Assembly (NCBI RefSeq): GCF_914767665.1
Contig: NC_059501.1
Span: 38,416,501 to 38,480,500, forward strand
Source of the DNA: Harmonia axyridis
Lineage: Eukaryota; Arthropoda; Insecta; Coleoptera; Coccinellidae
Length of the DNA stretch: 64,000 bases
Reading direction: 5' to 3'
Shown: positions 1 to 10,879 of the stretch, one piece after another
Numbering within the stretch: position 1 is the first letter of the stretch
How the letters are laid out: every line of letters starts with the position of its first letter
Made by a program: the position numbers and the translations under genes
Notes under the pieces: model-generated
What the model was told of the DNA's origin: nothing
The model's database searches: none
What the model saw: the letters and a program-made list of their open reading frames with translations, nothing else

Positions 1-40
1 TATTCACTTTCCGCATGCATATGCGTGCAGAAAGTGAATA
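1..40. repeat. Near-perfect 40-bp palindrome at the left edge
   Basis: The first 40 bases read almost the same on both strands, with two mismatched pairs out of twenty. The outer arm TATTCACTTTC returns inverted as GAAAGTGAATA. A related motif (GCGTG, then GGAAAGTAATA) occurs again near 100-115, so this is probably the end of a larger repeat cut off by the window edge. Its family is not recognised. Confidence 0.5.
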
Positions 41-977
41 ACATGGCTTTTTTCCGCAAGAATTTGAAAAAGTACTACTTTGCAATTGCAAACGTCAATG
101 CGTGTGGAAAGTAATACCTTCGAAACGTTAATAGGAAAAAAAAATTAAATGTCATGGGTAGGAATTAATTGCATCAATTGTTCCAGCGTTATGTTGATAG
201 TCTATTATCTATATCTTGTAACTCATTATTGGAGTAAGGTCAAAGGGCGTAATCGACACGCTGAAATGATTGCATATGGCTAATTTGTACGGGTGGATAT
301 CGAGGTGAATATACAGTTCCAAGCGCAAAACACAGTTTACCTAACGATTATTGATACCAAATTAAGCATTATGTGGCTAGATCGATGGTTGTTGAAGAGG
401 AGGGCTGACAAGATTGACTTTTTCCAAAGTTCAACAAATCATAAAGCCTCTGTTTTTGTCTAGTTTTCTCTCCATCGAATTCCAACTAAAGATGATATTT
501 CTCGAAGGAACAACTTTATTTTTGTAATTGGCCTAGCGACATAATTCATATAGATATGCCGTTACAGACTTATTATTATTAAGTTTTATAGAGTTTTGAA
601 TGAATAAAAAAATGAACCCTTTGTTGTTTTGAATTGAACATACTGACAAAATTAGATAAAAACGGACAAAATATCAACGAAGTTTGTAGTTCATTTTTTT
701 TTTAACCCATGATATATTGTCGTTTTGGTACTTTGTAGTGTTGGTACTATCGGTGACGCTTGAGGTGGATGGATTATGTATGTTTCTCATTTTTCAATTA
801 TTTTTTATGGTGTTATTTTGTAAGTTCAAAATACGGTTTCAGATATTCAGATGATGAGTGACCTGTTATTTTAGTATTTTTTTTGAAAGTTTGTCCCAAA
901 TGTGCCAAGATACTCACAGCGCAGGAACGCTTTGAACAATTTGTTATTTTTCGTTCTTTCGTATCTATTCCGATACT
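41..977. other. AT-rich intronic sequence, no gene seen
   Basis: Apart from the degenerate repeat near 100-115, no conserved reading frame, RNA gene or element boundary is visible. It is taken as intron of the Sidestep-family gene. Confidence 0.4.
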
Positions 978-981
978 TGTA

Positions 982-2533
982 CAGGGTGGGCAAATTTCGA
1001 TGTTTTAGCACTACAACTTTTGAACCAGAGAAGATAAACAAAATCTGATACCCACTTCTCGATCTCTTTTTCTGAGAAACTAACAAGGGTAGTATTCATT
1101 TTTGGCCACCTTCTTTTGTTTTCGAGTTATAAGCGAAAATTGGAAAAATGGCGATATCGAAAAACATTTATATCTCCGCTAATACTGATGATAGAGCTCT
1201 GAAATTAAAACATTATACAGGCACTTTTTTACGTAGAATCCAGTGGCGTGCTCGTATTTTCAAAAGGGTTTTCAATTACGAAGCTATGACCCAAAGTTAT
1301 GTTTGTTTAAATGAGAACACTAGATTTTTGTGCCATTTTCTGAAAGCTTAATTTTTCCTGATTTCAAAAATATATAACATCGTATGATTCGTATCAAAAT
1401 GAATAACAGAAAATGGTCAAAAACCTTTTTTTCCTTAAGAGTCTCAATATTTCTATGGTTTCAACTGTTGATGAGCCTTCCTATAACAAGAGCAGTGTCC
1501 TTCCGTCAATCTGATTATTTCTATGCTTTTCACTTATTTCTACAAAATTCGAATCTATATTTATTTTATACAAATAGTTTCGAAAAGATAAACGAACTTG
1601 GAAAAAGGTTCCTAGGTAGCTTGAACAGAGTTTCAAATATTCATCTATTGAAATATCGAGAAGAGGTGTCGACTGTGCATTGTGCAATTGTTGTCATTAT
1701 TAGGTGAAATATTATTTCTTGTTTGTCCCTTCGTAATTAAAATGTTGAGTTCAATCAGATATGCATTGTTTCATATGCTGTTTAAAATGGATTGGTACTT
1801 GTGCGTATTGATTCTGGAGACCTATGTAAATAATCTCCTGATACATGCATCTCATTACAACTCTTTAGATTGAAAAATTCGATCTTGTGGTTTCTCCGTT
1901 ATTTCCAAATCAATTTTTAGATAAAAAATTTATAAAACATATCTAGATTCGAATTTTGTAGAAATAAGTGAAAAGCATAGAAATAATCAGATTGACGGAA
2001 GGACACTGCTCTTGTTATAGAAAGCTCAATTTTTCTGTGTTCATCAACAGTTGAAACCATAGAAATATTGAGACTCTTAGGTGAAAAGAGGTTTTTGGCC
2101 ATTTTCTATTATTTATATTGATCCGAATCATACGATGTTATATATTTTTGAAATCAGAAAAAATTAAGCTTTCAGAAAATGGCACAAAAATCTAGTGTTC
2201 CCATTTAAAACAACATAACTTTGGGTCATAGCTTCGTAATTAAAAACCCTTTTGAAAATACGAGCACGCCACAGGATTCTACGTAAAAAAGTGCCTGTAT
2301 AATGTTTTAATTTCAGAGCTCTATCATGAGTATTAGCGGAGATATAACTGTTTTTCGATTTCGCCATTTTTCCAATTTTCGCTTATAACTCGAAAACAAA
2401 AGAAGGTGGCCAAAAACGAAAACTACCCTTTTTAGTTTCTCAGAAAAAGAGATCGAGAAGTGGGTATCAGATTTCGTCTATCTCCTCTGGTTCAAAAGTT
2501 GTAGTGCTAAAACATCGAAATTTGCCCACCCTG
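982..2533. mobile_element. Long fold-back DNA element, family A (TA target duplication)
   Basis: The element begins CAGGGTGGGCAAA and ends with the inverse, TTTGCCCACCCTG, with TA on each outer edge (980-981 and 2534-2535). The arms are about 590 bp each (to about 1575, and from about 1925) and differ by scattered substitutions. They enclose about 350 bp of unique AT-rich sequence. The short open frames inside mirror each other between arms and are not genes. TA duplication and a CAGGGTG end are typical of non-autonomous Tc1/mariner-type elements, which is the inferred class. A fragment of the same family lies at 16217-16371. Confidence 0.8.
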
Positions 2534-2537
2534 TACA

Positions 2538-3556
2538 TGCGTACATGTCCATTCACTCAACTGATTTACCATTTTCCTGTTTTCTGCCAATTAATATTAG
2601 GTGTTGAAAAGAGACGATTAGTTGTGATACTTGAGTTCTTTCGCTCAAAATTTTTTTCAAAAGACAGAGTGTTAACCATTTAGAGTTTTCGTTATTTCTT
2701 TCCTGTTAAGAGCGACTGAGCTTTCTTCTTTCTGTTGGAAATTGCTTTCTTTTACCTGCATGAGCCTTTCTTGCATTTCGAAAATATCTTTTCAAATGGA
2801 TTATTTTCTCTGTTGAATTTTTCATGAAACTTTTTCTGTAAGATGCCAGCAGAAATATACGTTTATACAGTACTTTCTTTGTATTCGTTGTCGTTTGCAA
2901 GTTTCATGTTGAATGCCCAACCTTTCATTATATTGCTAGTCCTTCATTCGAACTATCAACATAAAGTTCGTAATTCCAATGTTCACAAAACACCGTAAAC
3001 TGTCTCCAAAATTATGTGTTTTGTGATATTTTCTGCTGTCGAATTTTCAATTTCTTGATCTATTTCATCACTGGGAATGTAACCAATGCACTTCATTCAA
3101 TTCAATGACATAATTATGGAAATGATCACAATATCACACTATATATGGCCCAATATATATGGCAGGAGGCGAAACACCAAAACGATTATACCACGTCGTC
3201 AAGGGTAGGTTCACTTATCAATACGCCGTTACTATGAGAAATTCATGGGGCAGTTTTTTCTGGAAAGAAAACATGTTCACAATCATTCATTTTTCAAAAT
3301 GAACAATAAACTTATTGGAAAAATATGATTGATATTGTTCACCTAAGAATAGTTATGTTTATCTGCTAACCGAGAGCGCAGTAAGAAATTTTTTGAGATA
3401 TATGATCAAATTTGACAAGGCTAGATGGATAACTGGAGTGTGATTGATTTTATAAAAAAAATTGAGATATTTTATAAAAACACAAAAAAATGAATTGAAA
3501 AATTACCGTCAATATTTCGACCATTTCTTATATGACATTTTTTCTTGAAAATCACA
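2538..3556. other. No gene seen; AT-rich intronic sequence
   Basis: There is no supported coding region. Short open frames here have biased low-complexity composition and no recognisable domain. Confidence 0.4.
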
Positions 3557-3560
3557 TGTA

Positions 3561-4497
3561 CCGGGTTTTTCACCATAATTTGACCCCCCCTTCAACTTTG
3601 TTACTGAAAGAGGTACAAAAAAATGTTTTCTACAAAAGTTTCACGAAATCAACTAGTGTTTTTTAAAATGATTTCACAAAATGAAATATTTACAGAGTGA
3701 GCAACATATTGATTGCAACTTAATTTTTTCAGATGGAACACCCTGTGTATTTTTCTGTATTTGACTAGCTCCTTTTCCCCTGATTTCGAATATATAATAT
3801 ATGTTTGGTCTAACTCTTTTATTGTGAGAACCACAGAGTTTCAAATTTTATGAACCACCTGGCAAGCTTATACTAAGCAGTTTTCAAATGGAAGGCTGCG
3901 ATAATACAAAATGCCTTTTTTGAGTTATCTCGTAAGCAACGATATATAACATTCGTTTGTCATATTCATATTCATCGAATATTCACTACAGAGAAGCGGA
4001 AAAATTTGAAATATTTATGTGAAGAACCATAAAAATAAGAAAGCTACAAGGAGAGAATATATGGAGTTGCATCCAAATCATCCAATTCCAATTTATAGTG
4101 AAAAACGTATGTCATATCGTTGCTTACGAGATAACTCAAAAAAAGGCATTTTGAATTATCGCAGCCTTCCACTTGAAAATTGATTATTCAGCTTGCCAGG
4201 TGGTTCTTAAAATTTGAAACTCTGTGGTTCTCACAATAAAAGAGTTAGACCAAACATATGTTATATTTTCGAAATCAGGGGAAAAGGAGCTAGTCAAATA
4301 TAGAAAAATATACAGGGTGTTCCATTTGAAAAAATAAAGTTGCAATCAATATGTTGCCCACTCTGTATATATTTCATTTTGAGAAATCATTTAAAGAAAC
4401 ACTAGTTGATTTCGTGAAATTTTCGTAGAAAACATTTTTTTGTACCTCTTTCAGTAACAAAGTTGAAGGGGGGGTCAAATTATGGTGAAAAACCCGG
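3561..4497. mobile_element. Long fold-back DNA element, family B (TA target duplication)
   Basis: The ends are CCGGGTTTTTCACC on the left and GGTGAAAAACCCGG on the right, bracketed by TA (3559-3560, 4498-4499). The arms of roughly 300-350 bp are close inverted copies, including a C7/G7 run beside TCAACTTTG. Within each arm lies a second CAGGGTGTTCCAT-like motif, facing outward from the centre (about 3725-3740 and 4313-4330), so the element may be composite. No transposase remains. It lies about 260 bp upstream of a splice acceptor. Confidence 0.8.
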
Positions 4498-4757
4498 TAC
4501 AATCTCGTCTTGAAATTCTGGAATTTTTAGTGGAGACACCCTGTATAAACAGGCAAAATTGAGAGTATTGGGTTCCATGAAAAATTTTCAAGAAATGGAC
4601 ATTCGAATGTGCCGTTTTTTAGTGCTAGTCTGGAAATCATATTACATAGCGTTATATGATCTATTTGCATTCTAATATCTCCATATCCCACATTCGTATC
4701 CGTCCACTTTTACTGTCCATGTCTTATACCCTTATAACCCGAACATTTTCATTTCAG

Positions 4758-4909
4758 TGAAGCCCAATAAAGTGAAGATAGTCTCTCCGAATGAGCTGAT
4801 GTCGAACCGGAAGTCCCAGAACATTAAATGTGAAACTTCCGGCTCATATCCCCCCGCCAAACTAACGTGGCTACTTGACGGAAAGTCCATTAAACAATCC
4901 ATCGTTACG
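4758..4909 (+). CDS. Sidestep-family Ig receptor, exon A (first half of an Ig domain)
   Basis: The exon follows a consensus acceptor (TTTCATTTCAG) and ends at GTAAGT. It starts two bases into a codon and ends in phase 0, giving 50 full codons with no stop. The peptide has the first Ig cysteine (IKCETSGSYPPAKLTW, residue 24) and the core tryptophan (residue 37), followed by LLDGK. The pattern C-x-(T/S)-x-GS-x-PPA-x-(I/L)-TW is the hallmark of the second-type Ig domain in Sidestep paralogues, transmembrane receptors for Beaten-path proteins in axon guidance and synaptic matching. The domain is completed by the exon at 13504. The upstream exons are outside the window. Which paralogue this is cannot be decided from one and a half domains. 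Confidence 0.85.
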
Positions 4910-5369
4910 GTAAGTGCAATTCAACATATCTAGTTAAACTAACAGAAGGAACTTTATCTATTACGAAACACGTAGGTTCGTTATATTGGTTGATATCACT
5001 TAGGCCAAATATTTGGCAGAGCTTTAGCCCCTGCAAAACTCTAGATGTTTCGGGGGATTAATGAAAATAAGTTTTATTAAACGGTTTGTTTTCGTTAATT
5101 TATACGATCTGGATATTCCAGAAGGTTTCACAGTTGTAGAATTTTCTGAAATTCAGTGACTTCATATCGTACTCATTAACTTCACTGATAATATAATTTG
5201 TGAAACTGACTTCGTAGTGTGAAAGAACCATCGTTTTACATCAAATGGAAATCGGCTATTTGTGAATTTGCTCGAATTTTTTATATGTTGTTGAAGTAGA
5301 ACTCGTGATGATGATCTTATTAATGTCATCAGTTAATGGTTCTAGAATTGACTTTTCTAAAATTATGTA

Positions 5370-5510
5370 GGATTTCACATATGCCTACTTATGCGTTTCG
5401 TCCCTGGCACACACACCGGACTTACCGGGAGCCGCCGGGACTCGAACCCGGCACCTTGTCGCATCTCGGTGAGTGAGTCTACCTCTTAACGTCTAGGCTA
5501 CCGAATGCTG
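5370..5510 (-). repeat. tRNA-derived SINE
   Basis: On the minus strand the sequence has a tRNA-like A box (TAGCCTAGACGTTAAGAGG, 5501-5483) and a canonical B box with T-arm (CCGGGTTCGAGTCCCGG, 5452-5436). Spacing is as in a tRNA head. The ends do not form an acceptor stem, so this is not a working tRNA. It is followed on its 3' side by non-tRNA sequence, as in a tRNA-derived SINE. It is GC-rich against an AT-rich surround. The outer limits are approximate. Confidence 0.65.
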
Positions 5511-6769
5511 TGTTTAAATGCTAGGTGGAGCTTTATGAGAAGCCGCCACAATTACAAATGGTCATTATGAAGAAACTTTTTCGAATATAATATAAGCCAT
5601 ATCAAGTATGCATCCATTGCTCATTCAAATGATCAAATTACGCTATAGAGTAAAATGATTTCTGCACTCACTAATGATATAGAAGGTTACTCCAAATATA
5701 TCCAAAAATTTCTTCAGTTATTTCCAAAAAATTGAGTGTCGAGTATCATTAATTTTCAGATATCTTGTGAAGTATAGATATCAATTGCGATTGATAATGT
5801 TAACATCTCCTAAATTAAATTGGTATATCTATTATGTATTTTTTCTTATAACCCTGCATATATCTAGATGTTTGAAATTTTGGAATAGTCGATTACCAAC
5901 TAGATTGACCACGGTGAAAGATCGATCGGCAGTTATGTATATAAAATACATATATAGGATGTATCCGAAAATGGTGTCCTTTACTGATAATTTACTGGAA
6001 GTAATTTTATTTTGGATTTTATTGAAACATTTCCACAAACATGTTGATGGTTGAAAATGATGTCAGCAAGAGTGGTCAAAGAAATGCTCTGTATAAAAAA
6101 AAAAAAATGGTCTGTAAAAAAAAATGCTCTGTATAAAAAATTCATTTGTTCATGTTTAGATAATGTGCCTGCTTGCTCAGTTTTCCTTCCCTTTCAAGAT
6201 GAGATGTTTTTTTCTTTTTATATATCATCTGGATTTGTTTCTCTTTGAGTGTCCTCTTGTTTTTGAGTAAATGAAATTATAATTTCCCACATAAAAAGAT
6301 ATACATATATTTTTTTCTAATGTTTTTTTTGACATTTTGAGGGTTAATGGAACTTTTGTTAGTTTAATTAGAACATAATGTTATACATATTGTAAGAAAG
6401 TTCTGTATGTGGGTCAAATAAATATTTTAATTATTATTATATTATTATGTGTTCGACACAAGTTATTTTTAGCACTCTATATAATATAAACGGTTGAATT
6501 TGGAGCGGTGATGCAAGAAAGATATTTGATCAACATCACGAGTTTTGGAACATATAAAAAATTCAAACAAATTCACCGAAAGCCAATTTCTCTTTGATGC
6601 GGTGCTTGGTCTTTAGATCCAACTGATGTAGTGGCTCATTCAATTCTTGCAGGATATATCGTGGGATGTAAGCTTTCATTTTTTTGATATTTATTCTGAT
6701 GTTTTGATAGTCTGAACGTGAATATTATCGTTCATTAAGCGAATCCACAGTAGTTATATGATTTATTTT
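5511..6769. other. No gene seen; AT-rich intron with simple-sequence patches
   Basis: It contains A-runs near 6098-6125 and a short ATT-rich stretch near 6430-6447. The open frames here show no recognisable protein family. Confidence 0.4.
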
Positions 6770-6829
6770 TTAATAAATTTGTTAATAATGTATTTGTTCA
6801 CCGCGATTATCTATACACTCCCCACCACG

Positions 6830-7985
6830 TCTCAGCATTGATGCAATAATATGGTCTATTTCTCTCTGAGGGATACTATCTAAGCTACCTATACTTCATG
6901 TCTCAGAGCCACCAAAGTCCGTGGGGGCTAGGGTAAATTTCCAAGCCTTCTACCCATGATGTCCCAAACATACTCTATAGGCGAAAGATCGGGGGATCTG
7001 GGCGGCCATGGCAAAAGATTCACATTCGAGCATTATCTTGCTAAAATATTGGAGCCAGTGAAGGTGTGGGAGATCATGGCTCCACTATTTCTTGAAGGTA
7101 ACGCAGCGCTGTCATGTTACCTCGAATAAAGACTACAAGTGACCTACTTGCATGTGCAATAGCACCACATACCATAGCGTCCACTGTCCGGTGTACATGA
7201 CGCTCAACATCAAACTGGAATTCACGTCTTTCTCCTTGACGTTGTCTAACCCTTCTTTGGGCATCATGTGCACCCAAGGAGATTCATCAGAAAAGACGAC
7301 CTGATGCCATTCCACATTCCAATGTTGACGTTCTCTGCACCACTGTAATTGTTGCTGGCGATGCTCAACCGTCAGAGGTAACACAATATGGAATCGATAA
7401 TGGCTGCGTTCAGCAGTTGCAAATCTGATCACTGAGCGCTGACAGATCCTAAAGTGATCAGAGAGCGGTTTTCTGAACGGTTAGAAAATACATAACCTCT
7501 AAAACCTCTGTTTTGACAGTGTTAAGTTTAGTGAGCGTAATTCAAAGTAACTCAGAAAAATGGCGTCCGCTCACTAAACATGTTGAGTATGCGCTCACTG
7601 ATCAGATCCGTTCAGCGAAAATTCTTCAACTGTTTTACAACGGTTGTGTCCCCTGAACGCAGCCAATGCTGCAGTCCAAAAAAACTTATTCGGCGGTTAA
7701 CCATTCGGAGAGTTAAGGGATGGCCTTGTTCTCCTAACCACTCGTCAGCCAAAGATCGAGTTAAGTCTTAGACGTCGATCTTGAACTTCATTTGTGCCCC
7801 TTCGACATCCGGTGCCTTGATGCTTACTCTCCTACTGGATTTCTGTTCGTACGGTTAGCGATTTTTCGAAATGACGCCTTCCGTAGACCAATAATTCGAC
7901 CTCTTTCAAATTCACTTAGCTGGCGATAAATTCCGCGTACACGTGCTTTAGGGATTTTAGCAACAACTAAACATCTATTTTGGAT
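6830..7985 (-). pseudogene. Tc1-like transposase pseudogene (copy 1)
   Basis: Read on the minus strand, the fragments resemble Tc1-type DDE transposases. One segment contains LPLTVEHRQQQLQWCRER and then WHQVVFSDES, the usual region around the first catalytic aspartate. A second frame carries RRVRQRQGERREFQFDVERH and the VxGAIAHASRS block. The parts lie in different frames and contain stops, and the N-terminal third is separated by the inserted MITE. The gene is therefore dead. It is the sister of the relic at 22800-23760. Confidence 0.75.
7402..7664. mobile_element. 263-bp MITE nested in the Tc1-like copy
   Basis: Perfect 12-bp terminal inverted repeats (GGCTGCGTTCAG and CTGAACGCAGCC) are flanked by a 3-bp duplication AAT (7399-7401, 7665-7667). 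Comparison with the uninterrupted sequence in the copy at 22560 supports insertion at this point. A 3-bp duplication and GC-rich TIRs suggest a PIF/Harbinger-type MITE, but the class is inferred. There is no coding content. Confidence 0.75.
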
Positions 7986-8199
7986 CTCCTCGAACAGCTG
8001 GTTTATTGTAAAATTTAAAAATCTAGCAAAAAACGATTACAATATTTAAGTGACAAAAATTGTTTACATGAATAAACCTTAACGATTTTTCCTTCAAATT
8101 CAATTATTCACTCCTTGCTATACTATCTATGTTTTACCAAAAAGAAAAATTGGAATTCAAACAGCTCCTTCTGAGTGTTACAGTTTCTTCGTCAGTTAG

Positions 8200-8685
8200 T
8201 GTATAAAAAGAGTGTGTCCATCATTGAATAAGATCTAATGATGATAAAGAAATAACAAATGTCAAATAGAAATGTCATTTTGAATTGCGAAAAGTGACCA
8301 ACTCCTCAGCACCAGATCAATTTCCAATCAATGTTTATATTCTTGAGGACAGAGATCCTCAAGTAATCACCAAATGGTGCAACGCGAAATTGAATCTTTT
8401 ATTCTGAAATGCAGGACTACTTACGAAGGGTCCGCAACAGACTGTCGAAACGTTATTGGCTATTTTATTTCGAATCAAATGAGGGGATTAGTGTTGCGTG
8501 CTAGGATATGATAGTGTCGTTTGAAGTTCTTCTCAAGCAATATAAATGACCAGAGATTAGTTTTTTCAGTATTTTGAAATCTATGACAGATTACTCAGAT
8601 CCCCTCAAATTATTCAGTGATGTTTATTGGGCACAAAGAAAGTGGATATTAATTAGTAATAGAATTGCACAAGTTTGGCCTGAAT
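8200..8685. other. No gene seen
   Basis: AT-rich intronic sequence with no recognised element or frame. Confidence 0.35.
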
Positions 8686-8689
8686 GTTT

Positions 8690-9810
8690 GAGATTAACTT
8701 GAGTTTGACTTGAATTAAAGTCAAGTAAGTTTGACTTGAAATTAAGTCAAACTCAAGTTCAATTTCTGACAAATGGTTAGAGTCAAATCAAACTAGACAA
8801 TGGTTACTGGTTCGAATTTCAAAGTGTTTGTCAAACTAATTTAAAAAATAATTTATTTAGTAGATATAGCTTGAATGAGTAAATTATTTATGATAAATAT
8901 AGTGAGTGGGTACAAAAAATACCTACATTAATATAAAACAAAAAAAATACATAATTTCAAACTTTTTTTATACTACTCCAATTTGTCATCTTGAAATTTT
9001 TCGTGAAAAGTTCTTACTTCAGTATTTCTTACAAATCAAGTGAATGCTGTAAACAAGAAATCCGGCACTAGAGCCCCCTGCTAATAAAAATTACAAGTAC
9101 AATAAAACAAACCACATGTTTTAAGAATAAAGGAGCTGCCGTTGAAAGACTATTTTAAAAATTTTGGATCCAACCACTGTTCCTACCACAGATACTTCTC
9201 GATCCAGGTTTTGCTTCCTGCGAAAATTCTACTCCATACAATTTTTTGTGGCACTTCATCGATTGTCGTTAAAGAACTAGTTGCACTATTGGCATTTTAT
9301 ACCGTTGTTCTTTATTTTTACATAATTTGCACCTTTCAATTTTCATTGTTTTGGAATCACCTGCCACAACATCAAAAAATCTGTATATTTATTTTTGATT
9401 GATTTTGCTTCGTCTACAGATTTTTTTCTCATAGTTTTTGGAGGGAGGGGGTCTTCAAAATCAGACTAAACTTTTTCTGGTACGTATTCCGAGCTGCATG
9501 AGCTACATAAAAAAAGTTCAGGTTCAGACATTTCGAGTTTAGATACAACGCACAACAAACATTTATAAAAAACGAAACAAGCCAAGCGTATCCTTCTAAA
9601 TATGAACTATAACTAATTTGCGGAGTAGGAGAGTACAGGTTCAGACACGTTGCGGCCGTTGCGCAGTATGATATTCAAACTTCAAACTGTTTGAAGAAGT
9701 TTGATTTCAAGCCAAACCTAAAGATACAGAAATCTTTTTTACATAAAAAGTTTGATTTTCAAGTCAAGTTAAGTTCCTGCGTAAAATCAAATTAGTTTGA
9801 CTTGAATGCA
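8690..9810. repeat. Inverted-repeat region, possibly a decayed hAT-like element
   Basis: The left flank (8690-8790) contains several inverted and direct copies of a TTTGACTTGAA / AAGTCAAACTCAAGTT motif. Related copies recur at 9715-9800. The middle is unique. On the minus strand around 9290-9390 there is a C-x2-C stretch (ERCKLCKNK) that could be the start of a BED zinc finger, but no full finger is visible. The element class and limits are tentative. Confidence 0.35.
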
Positions 9811-9944
9811 TCTTTAATTAGTAGCATAAAAAATTCATTTTTTTCCAAAAGATGGCTTTAGTTAGAAAGATGGGATTTCTTACTACAACATTTTTTGACA
9901 ATTTGTTATTATTGGACTCAGTTCATTTAGAGCGCGCATCAAAG

Positions 9945-10800
9945 ATGGACAATAGCAAAGAGAAAATGAGCTATATTTTATAGTTATTTATCGATGAAGA
10001 CGAAAATGCAAGCCGGGAGGCTGAAAATGTGGATGATGTTTATGGTCCTGATACTGCAACAGCCAATTATGCGCAATTTTGGTTTCGTCAATTTCGTTCA
10101 TGTAATTCTGATAAATTCGGTAAATTTCGATGTCAAAGATGCACCACGCACTGGGAGACCAATTGTCAAAAAAGTCGATAAAATCATGGATATCGTCGAG
10201 CCCGACCGTCTTGTAAGCACTGTTTTGATTACCCAAGAGCTAGAAATTGCACAAGAAACCGTTTGGAACCATTTGCATAAGGCTGGTCTCAAGAAAAAGC
10301 GGTTAACGCAAAATAACCTCATGAACTAAATTTTGATCTGCGAATCGCTGCTGAATCGCAACAAAATCGACCCATTTGTAAAGCGCTTGGTGACTGGTGA
10401 TGTAAAGTAAAAAAAAAACTTACGACTACGTCAAGCGAAAACGGCCGTGATCGAAACGCGGTGAGCCGGCGGAAACGGTGGCAAAGCTAGGATTGATGAC
10501 CAGGAAGGTTTTACTGTGTGATTGGATTGACAGGGAATTATCTACTATGACCTGCTGTCCTATGGCACAATTTGGAATTACACTGTCAAGAATTGAACCG
10601 TTTGAAGGAAGAATCGCCCAGAAGAGGTCAGCTTTGACCAAAAGGAGAGGAATCGAGTTCCATCAGGATAACGTCAGGCGGCACACATCGATAGCGACTC
10701 GCCAGAAGTTAAGGGATCTTGGTTGGAAGCTTATTATGCATTCACCTTATGGTCCGGACCTGTCACCAACTGATAACCATCTGTTCCTGTGAGGCTTGTC
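9945..10800 (+). pseudogene. mauritiana-type mariner transposase pseudogene
   Basis: The start ATGGACAATAGCAAAG encodes the typical mauritiana-type N terminus MDNSKEKM, but a stop follows within 12 codons. Later pieces in shifted frames include FDVKDAPRTGRPIVKKVDKI (linker after the first helix-turn-helix) and the second HTH (ETVWNHLHKAGLKKKR). The DDE parts KVLLCDW, EFHQDNVRRHTS and SPYGPDLSPTDNHLFL keep the second and third catalytic aspartates. The block around the first aspartate is mostly deleted near 10390-10440. Reading stops at 10790, short of the normal C terminus. Terminal repeats were not located. The element is inactive through stops, frameshifts and deletion. Confidence 0.85.
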
Positions 10801-10879
10801 AAAATCTTAATTTTTTGCCAATAGGAACGAGGGCTTCTGTGGACTAGGCATAATGATATAACCATCAAAATGCAATAAG

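Larger units (their letters stand above)
6770..8196 (-). mobile_element. Tc1-like DNA transposon, copy 1, truncated at its 3' end
   Basis: The terminal sequence GTTTCTTCGTCAGT at the right end is followed by TA (8197-8198). It is the same terminus as in the complete copy at 22560-23893. The left end stops near 6770 without the matching inverted repeat, so this copy is truncated there. The body aligns by eye to the other copy in inverted orientation through the whole transposase relic. It is interrupted by a 263-bp MITE at 7402-7664. Confidence 0.75.

Noticed and set aside
5421..5506. Functional tRNA gene
   Set aside because: A and B boxes are present but the ends cannot pair as an acceptor stem, so it is scored as a SINE.
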